Shown here: piece after piece, positions 22,872 to 33,072 of the stretch | Layout: each line of letters begins with the position of its first letter | Position numbering within the stretch: position 1 is the stretch's first letter | Origin: Cyathus striatus | Taxonomy: Eukaryota > Basidiomycota > Agaricomycetes > Agaricales > Nidulariaceae | Direction: 5' to 3' | DNA: 64,000 nt | NCBI GenBank assembly: GCA_025738555.1 | Contig: JAOVFP010000011.1 | Span: forward strand, 1,984,001-2,048,000 | Notes under the pieces: model-generated | What the model was told of the DNA's origin: nothing | Database searches by the model: none | Seen by the model: only the letters and a program-made list of their open reading frames with translations | Made by a program: the position numbers and the translations under genes

Positions 22872-25800
22872 GGTGCTTGACGATGGGAAAATTGTTGCCA
22901 ACTGCAAAGAGGACTTGCGACAAATTCCTGTCAAACTAAACAAATCCGTACCTGTCAACACAATAGTTGATAGTGGCTCACAAATTATCAGTGTATGAAA
23001 AGAAATCTGGGAAAAGTTAGGCCTTCCCCTGTGTTCAGACTATGTGATGGAGACCGAAGCTGCCAATGCTTCATGTGGATGCACCTTAGGAATGTTAACA
23101 AACCTTACTGTATCAATTGGGGACATGGACTTCTATGTCCAAGCCCAAGTAGTTCCCAAGGCATCCTATGATATGCTGCTAGGCCTCCCATTTTTAACAC
23201 TGACTCAGGGAAGCATCCACCATTTCACAATAGGAGACACACACCTTGTACTGCAAGATCCAAATACTCATGCAGTTATAATGGTACCAACCCAAGCGAG
23301 GCGCCGTAATCACTATATTGCCTCTCAGGATTTTTAGGTATCAATGATTTGGGAAATACCCAAGGAGATACCTCAACATGTTCAGTTCTTAACTGTGAAA
23401 CAAATAAAAGTGCTAATGACTCACTTATTCTCTTTTCTAATCCAAAACTCCAACAAAACTGCTTCATGACTTCACCTATTTGTTTCTCATCTACTACTTT
23501 CTCTCCACCCGCTAAAACCCTCGAGTCTTTTGAAATTTCTCTATATAATCTAGAGCACATCGCCTGCTCAAACGTATTATCAGAAGTCTTCACATACAAG
23601 AAAGTGGTGGACAGAATTAAACCTGTCACTACTACCTTACCAGAAAAATTTCATATAGTTCGACGCATTCCTTCTGATCCTTTGGCAGAAATGCCAAAGC
23701 TTTCTACCCATCCTCCAGACTTCGTCCCAGGAGAAAGATACACCCTTGAAAGAAAAGAAGAAAACAATGTAAATAAAGACAGCTTTCTTTGGCTAGAAGA
23801 AGAGAAACTGGTCCATGAACTAATAAGGCTTCAAGAATATGCCTTTGCCTGGAACAAAGAAGAAAAAGGGAAATTCTCAAGTGAATATTTCGACCCTGTA
23901 GTCATTCCTACAATAGAACATGTACCTTGGGTTCTCCATAATATTCCAATCCCACAGGGTATCTTTAATCAAGTTGTCCAGATTATCAAGGACAAAATAG
24001 CAGCAGGTGTCTATGAACCTTCAAGTGCATCCTATCAGTCCCACTGGTTCTGCGTACTAAAGAAAGATGGAAAATCCCTATGCTTAGTACATGATCTTCA
24101 ACCATTAAACGCAGTCACTATCAAAGACAGTGGAGTACTGCCAATTGTAGAAACTTATGCTGAATCATTTGGCGGACATGCATGCTACGGTGTTTTTGAC
24201 TTGTTTGTCGGCTTTGACCAATGTGAACTAGCAGTTGAATCAAAAGACTTAACCACCTTCCAGATGCCATTAGGAACATTCAGACTCATCTCTATTCCGA
24301 TGGGATACACAAACTCCATGCAAATACAGCATGGAGACTTAACATTTCTCCTACAAGATGAGACACCCCATGTTGCGGCACCCTTTGTCGACAATGTACC
24401 AGTTAAAGGACCTGTCACAAGGTATGAGAAAGAAGATGGATCATATGAAACCATACCTGAGAACCCAGGAATACGGCATTTCGTATGGGAACACCTCCAG
24501 AATGTTAACCATATAATACAACACATTAAGCATGCTGGAGGCACATTTTCAGCCAAGAAATCTCATTTCTGTGTGCCAGAAGCACTGATAGTTAGTCATA
24601 AGTGTACATATAATGGCCACTTACCAGATGATACACGCATCCAAAAGGTACTAGACTGGCCCACATGTCGAAACCTAACAGAAGTCCGTGGATTTCTAGG
24701 AACCTGGAACAGTACGTGTATTTGTCAAAGACTATGCTATTCACGCAAAACCACTCATTGCACTTACCAAGAAAAACAACGAGTTTTCCTTTGGGCCAGA
24801 AGAACAAAAAGCTATGGATACCCTGAAGCTATTAGTTAAAAACTGTCCAGCAATCCACACTATTGACTATCTCTGTGATAGAGAAGTTATTCTTGTGGTA
24901 GACTCGTCCTGGATAGGTGTTGGCTATGTTCTACTTCAGCTCAGCCTGGATAACAAGTGCTATCCATCATGCTATGAATTGATAACCTGGAACAAGCGCG
25001 AACAACACTATTCACAGGCTAAACTCGAATTATATGGCCTGTTTCGTGCATTAAAGGATGTCAGAATCTATATAATAGGAGTAAGGAACTTTACCATAGA
25101 AACTAACACCAAATATATCAAAGGCATGTTGAATAATCTGGATCTACAACCAAGTGCAACCATCAACAGATGGATTGCTGGGATATTGTTATTCTCACCA
25201 TTCAAACTTGTTCACATACCTGGTAAAGACCATGCTGTGGCAGATGGTCTATCACAAAGACCACAAGCTCCAGAAGATCCACCCAATGTAGAGGACTGGG
25301 AACAATGGATTGATGACACAAATGCCTTTGCAATCGAAGTCTTGAACTGGGAATGTACACCATGCTCCTCTGTCTATATGCAGACCGGCAAATGCATTAC
25401 AAGTCCAACATTGGCAGCACAGTTGTACATGTCATCTCATGATTGTGGGATTCGACCTTCTGAATTAGTACAGACGCTCCTGGGCACTTCTCTTGAAATA
25501 CCACATACTGACAAGGCAGAGAAGCGTGATCTCGAACTCTCCTGTGTCAAATCCTTTCTTGAGAACCCTGTCCGACCCTCCAACATGTCTGATACTCAAT
25601 ATACCAAGTTCATTCGACACTGTCTTCAGTTCTTCACAAAAGACGGCTGCCTTTGGAAGAAAGACCCTCATGGCAAACACAAGCTGGTCATTCCACCACC
25701 CAAGCGGCTTGGACTAATCATGGAAGCTCATGATGAGTTAGGACATAAAGGGATCTTTACAGTGCATATTTGACTTCTCGAGCGCTTTTGGTGGCCACAT

Positions 25801-26910
25801 TTGGAAGACGACATCAAGTGGTACATCAAGACCTGTCATGAATGTCAAGTCAGGCTTCTACACCATCTTCATATCCCACCCTCTGTCCCCACCCCATTCT
25901 CTCTCTTCTGAAAAGTCCATATTGATACTATGCTTATGCTGAAGTCCAATGGCTATAGATACATTGTACACACTCGCTGCTCTCTGTCTTCATACCTGGA
26001 ATGGCACATGTTATGCCATGAAAACACTTGCACACTTGCCACCTTTATCTTCGAAGAGATACTTTGCTGATGGGGTGCTATCGAAGAAATCGTTTCGGAC
26101 AATGCACCTCAATTTATCGAAGCCTGCCAATACTTAGTGGAAAAGTACCATATTCACCATATTTGCATCTCCCCTTACAACTTGCAAGCTAATGGCACAA
26201 TCGAATGTCGACACTTTGATGTATGCGAAGCTCTTATCAAAGCAGCAGATGGAAATGAAAACCATTGGACACAAGTTGCACCCTCCATTATCTGGGCAGA
26301 ACAAGTGAGTATCCAAAAATGTACTGGATACTCACCTTATTATATAGCACACAGTGTCGAACCTGTTATGCCATTCGATCTGGCTGAAGCCACCTACTTA
26401 GCTCCTAAACTCGATCATCTAGTGTCTACTCAAGAACTTATCACATACCAAGCCAAGCAACTTCAAAAGCAACTGGCTGACCTGGAGAAAATAAAAGAAC
26501 ACATACTTAAAGCTCATTACGAGTCAATCTGACAATTCGAGAAAGAAATGGCTCACAAGATCCATGACTATGACTTCAAGCCCAGATCCTTAGTTCTCAT
26601 TCAAAACTCATGATATGAGCATGATATCACATGGTTCAAAACTAGACCACATTATCTTGGACCAATGGTCATTCTTAAATGGACCACAGGCAGCTCATAT
26701 ATCTTAGCAGAACTTGATGGCTCAGTCTCTCGTCTTCGATTTGCCACATTCTGTCTAATACCATACCACCCATGCGATCCTACCAACATACCAGTTACAC
26801 AATTACCATCCATATCTGATGAAGAAGTAGCACATACTACTATTGCCGATGATGAAGACCCTCCTTCACTTCAAAACATCCTATCATTACCCACATATAT
26901 CTCATATTAA
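22872..26910 (+). pseudogene. Gypsy pol: protease, RT, RNase H, integrase (decayed)
   Basis: Protease: VDSGSQIISV (about 22966-22995, catalytic D-S-G) followed at once by a TGA stop (22996-22998), then the flap and C-terminal MLLGLPF block. RT: 23900-24700, with the LKKDGKSLCLVHDLQPLN block and the catalytic box changed to FVDN (24384-24395) where the family has (Y/F)xDD. A frameshift near 24710 moves the reading into RNase H (24814-25500; VDSSWIGVGYVL, and KLELYGLFRALKD). Integrase: zinc-finger part (HDELGHKGI, TCHECQ, about 25730-25850) broken by stops at 25771 and 25911; core and tail from about 25950 (GTIECRHFDVCEAL, GYSPYYIAHSVEP). The C-terminal linker ends about 26910. It cannot encode a working polyprotein. 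Confidence 0.9.
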
Positions 26911-27312
26911 TGTGCTTCTACCTACCATTATTAAATTCTACTCCCAATCTGCCCGAAATTTTTTCCAGTCCTTCAATAAAAAAAGCACACAGTGTGCTTG
27001 ATAGTTCCAGTCCTCGTTTTATGCACACACATGGTGTGTGTGCAAGTTATCACCAGTTCCATTATTTGAATACAGTGTATGAACACTTGATTCACATTCA
27101 CTATGTGCATGAGTGCACAATCTGTTCTGTTCTCCTATAACCAAGCATACGTGCATGAGTGCACTGCTTATCAAACAAGACATTCTGCACCAGCATTTTA
27201 TATCAACCACAAGACCATACAAACTACACCATGACTACATAGTCCAGACATCACAATATAAATACACATTACAATTACTTCTACCTACCTTTCCCCTTCC
27301 CATTCCCCCTTC
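26911..27312. other. Gypsy 3' region with CA/TG-rich words, no gene
   Basis: Between the pol end and the antisense ORF. It contains short repeats of GTGTGTGCAAG- and CATGAGTGCAC-like words (about 26990-27160). No protein was recognised. Confidence 0.4.
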
Positions 27313-27472
27313 TCATGTAAACCTTACAGATGCTTCCATTTTACTGCTACCTGTACAATAATTAAACACACTCTTTCCTCCATCCATCATACCACTCACG
27401 GAAGCTGACGAATCACTTACAGACATTAACCCTGGTACATCACTTGACGAGTCATTCTCCTCATCCACAGTA

Positions 27473-27934
27473 TCAGGTGCTTGAACACCCACTGACGGCT
27501 GCCCCTGTGCAGTGGAAGTGACTCTGTACGCCACTGTCAGCATGCCTACACTCGACGATGGTTATGAAACCTATGTACCCTCCAGCTACTGGAAGTGCAA
27601 ACAGTGCAGTATTAAAACCATCAGTAAATCTAGCAAGTCCGATGTGTGCCCCTGGAGTCGGTGGCAGTGTCAATCCAACAACTATATCATTAAGCACGGA
27701 ACACAACTGCCTCATCATGTTCTGAACATGACGAATACTCGAAACGAGTGCTATGTCATTAATATTGATAGCCCAGTGTGCCTGTTGTGTCTCGCTAAGC
27801 AGATGGGATGTGGCAGTGAGGCAGTCTTTAACAAATCCCCTTTCCTCAGCAAATGGTGCATTTACATATACTGCCCCAAGCACCTCATATACATCTCCCC
27901 AGTCTATTTCAGGGATAAAACGATCACGAAACAA
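27473..27934 (-). CDS. Antisense ORF of 153 aa downstream of integrase, unknown
   Basis: Longest open frame between integrase and the 3' LTR, on the opposite strand to gag-pol. It starts MFRDRFIPEIDWGDVYEVLG and contains FPVAGGYIGF-like small and aromatic runs near its end; no domain recognised. A second minus-strand frame (27313-27543, acidic/Ser-rich) follows. Another upstream at about 28244-28400 (SQYHDKDSGVDEISCV, then EPVGHRDRNDVVLYMVYK) reads like coding sequence too, so this may be exons of one decayed antisense gene captured by, or native to, the retroelement. Codon evidence is weak and no function is proposed. Confidence 0.35.
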   Translation of the reverse strand: MFRDRFIPEIDWGDVYEVLGAVYVNAPFAEERGFVKDCLTATSHLLSETQQAHWAININDIALVSSIRHVQNMMRQLCSVLNDIVVGLTLPPTPGAHIGLARFTDGFNTALFALPVAGGYIGFITIVECRHADSGVQSHFHCTGAAVSGCSST

Positions 27935-28393
27935 TAGCTCATGACAGATCAGGGCAGTCGATTTCTAAATTAATGACACATTAATAAACAAGAAAAAGAT
28001 GCCATAACTACTAGTCACTGTACCATGAGGCTTGTGTAAAATGCCAAAGATATCACCCCATCAGCGTCAACCGACTCTTGCTGATGGTTTCATGCAGCAT
28101 GAACCAAGTCTTGCACTATCTGAACATAACCTGTCATATTAAACCGTGCTCGGACAACGGGATTAATATCAAGAATAGGCCCTAGTTGGAACAGCATGTT
28201 GAAAGAAGAAAATGTATCAATAAATTTTCGAGCTGGCCTTCCATCATTCCTTATATACCATATACAACACTACATCATTTCGATCTCGATGACCTACTGG
28301 CTCTGACATGACACAACTTATTTCATCGACACCACTGTCTTTATCATGATATTGACTTAAGTAACAGTCAATATCACAAAAGTCCCCGGGTGG

Positions 28394-28631
28394 TGTAGGG
28401 AACCCTACTGGCCTATGTACAAAAAACACCTAATATACATAGTCCATTAGTTCCTGTACTCACCAATTATAAATTACTCTATTTACCATACCCTGATCTT
28501 GGGACATTAACAATGTTCCACACTCTCAATTATCCCCAAGATCACTACAAATTCCAATGAAGTCTGCAAATATTACTAATCGATCAATTATTATTCAGCA
28601 AGCACTAAAGTTAACGTGCTAAGCTATACCC
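28394..28631 (+). repeat. Truncated 3' LTR (first 238 bp)
   Basis: Near-identical to 16750-16987 up to CTAAGCTATACC, then diverges. About 660 bp of the LTR are missing, either by deletion or because a fragment was left by recombination. Confidence 0.85.
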
Positions 28632-28996
28632 CACTCTCCTCATTATGCCTTTGTCTAATTCAAAGAACATTCACTGCCTCAAGTTCGCTCAGTCGATCAC
28701 TACATTTATAACCAAGCTTAGTGACACCATTCCACTTCTACCATCCCCAGTCAAGGGAATTGCATCGACAACAGCCAAGATTTTAGAGGTTTCTTTGGTA
28801 AGCTAGATATTGTGTGTAGACACAATTGTGAGGTCTAACCTATTGCTTTTAAGACAGTTCTAAGAAACAAAGATGATGTAATGGGGCTTGCAATGTTCTC
28901 AATGGACATCATGGAGATGGTCATCGATAGGGCTCAATGGGTTCCGATTCTGACTTCACAATTGCAAAAGGATATTGTGAGAGTCGTGGCTATCAA
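28632..28996 (+). pseudogene. Host gene fragment left of the second fold-back element
   Basis: Frames such as NKDDVMGLAMFSMDIMEMVI and TSQLQKDIVRVVAI (about 28866-28990) resemble the helical N-terminal domains placed before NTPase domains in many basidiomycete NLR-like proteins. The reading appears to continue after the inserted element at 32148-32218 with SLDRTRRHLNEYI, ending at a GTAAG donor. The identification rests on general pattern only. Frame breaks and the 3.15-kb insertion make it nonfunctional. Confidence 0.35.
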
Positions 28997-29079
28997 TTTG
29001 ATCAATCCCTGTCACTAACTAGTGGGGGCGTGCACTAGATGGTCAGTGAGAGGTCATTGATTGTGTTCTATGTCTGAGC

Positions 29080-29690
29080 ACAATCAATGGTTAGTTTGGA
29101 ATCAATGGTTAGTATGGAATCAATAGTTAGTATGGAATCAATAGTAAACTCGAAATCATTGTAATATAAATCAATTAAAAATGAAATCAATGGAGATCAG
29201 TCCGAAATCAATCAATCTGCGAAATCATTAAAATTAAAAATCAATAGGTAGAAATCATTTGTACCTGGAAAATCAATCAGTGTAAGGTGAAATCAATCAA
29301 TGTAGAGTGAAATCAATGCTATGGACTTAGTAGAATTACACTCTATAGGTGGAATCAATCAATTTAAAGTGAAATCAATGTGGAGAAATCATTTGTATCT
29401 GGAAAATCAATCAATGTAAGGTGAAATCAATAGGGTGAAATCAATGCTATGGACTTAGTAGAATTACACTCTATAGGTGGAATCAATCAATTTAAAGTGA
29501 AATAAATGGATAGAAATCATTTGTACCTGGAAAATCAATCAATGTAAGGTGAAATCAATCAATGTAGTGTGAAATCAATGCTATGAACTTAGTAGAATTA
29601 CATTCTATATGTGGAATCATTAAGAAATCAATGAGAATAGATGATAAAATCATTGTGAAATCAGTGCTATATATTTAGTGAGTGCATATG
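29080..29690. repeat. AATCAAT array, left arm
   Basis: Irregular 25-110 bp units. The longer unit, GCTATGGACTTAGTAGAATT followed by ACACTCTATAGGTGGAATCA, occurs at about 29320, 29448 and 29579. Confidence 0.85.
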
Positions 29691-29999
29691 CCAGTGATTA
29701 GTCATCATTCTTTTATTTTATCATTATTATATCTGCTCTATTACAATTACAAAGTACCTAAGTACTTGTATGTTACATGTTACAGTCAATTCATTGAAAG
29801 AAAATACCGTGGGAATTATTCTCATAATGTCTCAACAATGTCCGTTAACATTATCTAGATGTATGCAAGATGGATGAGAAAATTATAACACATTTTAAGC
29901 AAATGTTTGTTTATTTATCCAATAGACTTGAATATATATCATATTTATAAATGATCCTTTAGTTAACTGGAAAGTATATATGTAATTACTGCTTTCCCA

Positions 30000-30185
30000 T
30001 TGATTCCACATGCATAACAGCATTGATTTCACCCTACATTGATTGATTTTCCAGATACAAATGATTTCTCCCCATTGATTTCACTTTAAATTGATTGATT
30101 CCACCTATAGAGTGTAATTCTACTAAGTCCATGGCATTGATTTCACTCTACATTGATTGATTTCACCCTACATTGATTGATAAAA
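30000..30185. repeat. ATTGATT array, right arm, inner part
   Basis: Reverse-complement units (TTTCACTTTAAATTGATTGA, ACTCTACATTGATTGATTTC). The same array resumes at 31620, so the 1.4 kb between looks like an insertion in the arm. Confidence 0.8.
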
Positions 30186-30499
30186 AATAGGGCCATCTAG
30201 CGGCAAAACCCACTACCTACCAAATAAACAATAGGGCCAGGTAAGAGAATTGAGAATGTTTATTAATAATATAAATTTAAAATACAGTAATTGATGCAAT
30301 AGATAAAAACTTGTATATTTTGTGGATATGAAGTTCATAAGTCTGGAAAGAAGCAGGTTATGATAGGTGAGATTAAAATAAGGCAAATGGAAATACCCTG
30401 GACAATTTGGACTTATTAAGCCACATAGTTATTTAACATGGAAGAAAGATATTTAGTAGAAAAGGTTGATAAGTTGTCTTCATTAATATTTTAGAGATT

Positions 30500-31251
30500 T
30501 TAAATAAGTATTAGTACTGAATGTGAATTAGTGGTATTGAGTATATTTTGTAATACATTTATTTTTAACTCTGACTGGGAAAGTATTTGTTGCAAAGATG
30601 CATAACATTCAGCTTTAAATTGGACACACTGAAATATATCAGATGCTGAACAAAAACCATTGCAAAGGTAATTCATAATTTGGCATTGAAGTTCATCAAC
30701 ATGCCATGAATCATATAGAATATCAATCACACGAGCTGAAACAATTAGTTGCAATTCTTTCTTTTCAGAATAGGAATGCTATTTATAAATGACAAAACTG
30801 ATTCATATGAAATAGCAGGTACAGACATATAGCAGTTTTTGTAAAGAGTGAGACTACAGATGAGTTGGATCTTTGTTGCATATAAGTAGTTTCAATAAAA
30901 TAGCAATTCAAATGATAAGAAGACAAGAATTGGGCAGAATATGATTTACAAAGTTCAGGTGTGTTATTGGAAAAACATTTTCCTGAGAAGATATGTTTTA
31001 GAAACTTATTAATATCAGGATAATTGCTAGCACTAGTGCTAATTCCATGGAGATTCATAACATATTTCAAACATTGCATAGACATAAATATATGTGATAA
31101 ATCTTTTAGGTTTTCAATAATGAATTGAAGCTATGATGATAAATGAGCAACATACAGATTACTAAGAATAATATAACATACATGGCTCAATTCAGGTGTT
31201 GCAAGTGGAGGAAGGTTGGAAGAAGTTATAACAGACAGTGAAGAAGACATG
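30500..31251 (-). pseudogene. Unrecognised decayed gene inside the second fold-back element
   Basis: The minus-strand reading from a possible ATG at 31251 (MSSSLSVITSSNLPPLATPE) meets one stop at about 31135, continues in frame through HGISTSASNYPDINKFLKHI to 30783, then shifts frame to ARVIDILYDSWHVDELQCQI, ending at 30500. Together this gives about 250 codons, Cys- and Leu-rich, with no motif that I recognise. It might be the remains of the element's own protein or of a nested insertion. Confidence 0.35.
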
Positions 31252-31619
31252 AAAGGGCTGTAGGTTATGAAAGTTAGTCAAGTTAAATAGCAAAAGGAAT
31301 GCAACACATATTGTGAAATGAGGATTGATTTTAGCTCATCAGAGATGAGGAAGGAGTAAAGATAACACACAGTTCAAGATAGAAGCAAGGAAGATGGGAA
31401 ATAAATACAACACAAGATTATATAGTAGTAGGATTTTCAATTGATAACATTTGATTGAAATAGTGGTCTAATTCATAAGTGTACTAAATACATTTTGAAT
31501 AGTTTTGGTTTCAATAGTGGTAGGAGCCAATCAGGTTGAGATCCCAAAGTCAGATCTCAAAATTGCCTTTTCAGGATGTCAAGAGTCCCCTAAGACCCAC
31601 TTACCTTAAAAGGTAGTGG

Positions 31620-32090
31620 GAATTTCACCTTACACTGATTGATTTTCCAGGTAAAAATGATTTCTACCTATTGATTTCACTTTAAATTGATTGATTCCAC
31701 CTATAGAGTGTAATTCTACTAAGTCCATAGCATTGATTTCGCTCTACATTGATTGATTTCACCTTACATTGATTGATTTTCAAGGTACAAATGATTTCTA
31801 CCTATGTATCAAGTATATTTGTGCAGATTAACTAGAAAAGGTACTATAGTACAGTGGTTATTACTACATGGTTATCTACCCTACTTGTATGTTGAGCTGT
31901 AATGGGGGACCGAAGGATTTGAATTAATTTCTGCATTGATTTCGTTCTGATTGATTTCGGACTGATCTCCATTGATTTCATTTTTAATTGATTTATATTA
32001 CAATGATTTCGAGTTTACTATTGATTCCATACTAACCATTGATTCCAAACTAACCATTGATTGCGCTCAACCTAGAACGCAATCAATGAC
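31620..32090. repeat. ATTGATT array, right arm, outer part
   Basis: Units TTGATTGATTCCACCTATAG and CATTGATTTCG(C/T)TCTACATTG. Interrupted by about 110 bp of unrelated sequence at 31803-31915, then the terminal block mirrored at 29040-29200. Confidence 0.8.
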
Positions 32091-32218
32091 CTCTCACTGA
32101 CCATCTAGTGCGCGCCCCCACTAGTTAGTGACAGGGATTGATCAAAATGAAAGCCACTGGTGGATGATGAAGGAGGGCTCGTTGGATAGGACCAGGAGGC
32201 ATCTGAACGAGTATATTG

Positions 32219-33072
32219 TAAGTTTTAATTTGTGTGTATGGAGAGGAAGGGGGCTAATGACTCATGAGGGCGCCAAGTAGACCAGCCAGGAATGATACGG
32301 CAAGCCAATGTACATTCACTTTGTCACAGCACAATAGCCTGTCTGAATCCTATCTATGCTATGCTCCTATCAGATCAATATCAGCTATTCTCTCGTTCCA
32401 AATCAACATAGTGATCTTTGGAATTGGTACTATAAATGGTTCAACACAGAACTTTTTCCCGAATGTGCTGTGCATGGAGCCGCTGGAGTGAAGTCTGCAT
32501 TGAATTATACCTTTAGGTTCGTCCTTGTCTATCATTTCTGCTTTCTGTAATTTTGAAACTGGCTGATGGGATTGGGGGTGATAGGACTGGGAAAGTATAC
32601 ATCAACTTGTCCAACTCGTTTGATGCTCTTGGGCAAGTCATAAACACACGCGCATGCTGTATGTGGCCCGGTGTTCCACTGGTCTATATGGCACTTGGTG
32701 GGGAATATGAGAGCCATGGATTCGAGTGCATATCCGCCGCTTGATTTTGCTTTTCATGTAATTCTCTATCTTTCTCTTTCCTCTCAATTTTGTTTTGGCT
32801 AGTTGATAATGGGAGAAACTTGCTGATATGATTTTGGTAGCTAGCGTCTGTGAAGTACAGACCAACCGACTCGCACGGCGTACAACTCCCGATTATGGTG
32901 TTGGCATTGTATGGTACGTCCACCGATGCTAGGACTTCGTCGGTTAGATTGGGTTACTTAGTACTTCTGTTCTTGAAGATATGTGATATAAGTTATACTA
33001 CGTATTAGATTGATTAAACACGAAAAAAGCTCATATAATTCTACTACTGCTCATCACCATTTCATGCGCTAT
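32219..33072. other. No gene recognised
   Basis: Downstream remainder of the disrupted host locus and spacer before the NACHT gene. ORFs of 60-80 codons occur on both strands without recognisable content. Confidence 0.45.

Larger units (their letters stand above)
16750..28631 (+). mobile_element. Ty3/Gypsy LTR retrotransposon, degenerate and nested
   Basis: The 5' LTR starts TGTAGGGAACCCTACTGGCC at 16750. A 238-bp copy of that LTR start lies at 28394-28631. Between them are gag (CCHC knuckle), protease, reverse transcriptase, RNase H and integrase, in Ty3/Gypsy order. Multiple stops and frameshifts plus an altered RT catalytic motif show that it cannot move itself. A 3.3-kb fold-back element is inserted in the 5' LTR, and the 3' LTR is cut short. 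Confidence 0.9.
28997..32147. mobile_element. 3.15-kb fold-back element with ATTGATT-array arms
   Basis: The ends are TTTGATCAATCCCTGTCACT (28997) and its reverse complement (to 32147). About 35 bp of near-identical terminus are followed on both sides by GGTCAGTGAGAGGTCATTGATT and then by arrays of GAAATCAATCAATGTA-type units (left 29080-29690, forward; right 30000-30180, 31620-31800 and 31930-32090, reverse). The right arm is interrupted by about 1.4 kb (30185-31615) holding a decayed unknown ORF. No transposase was recognised and no clear target duplication found. The architecture matches the element at 17493-20808, though the sequence does not. Confidence 0.8.

Noticed and set aside
30185..31620. 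A nested transposon bounded by CCCACTACCT / AGGTAGTGGG
   Set aside because: The two 10-bp words are not equidistant from the array break (about 25 bp inside on the left, at the edge on the right), so they do not mark convincing termini.
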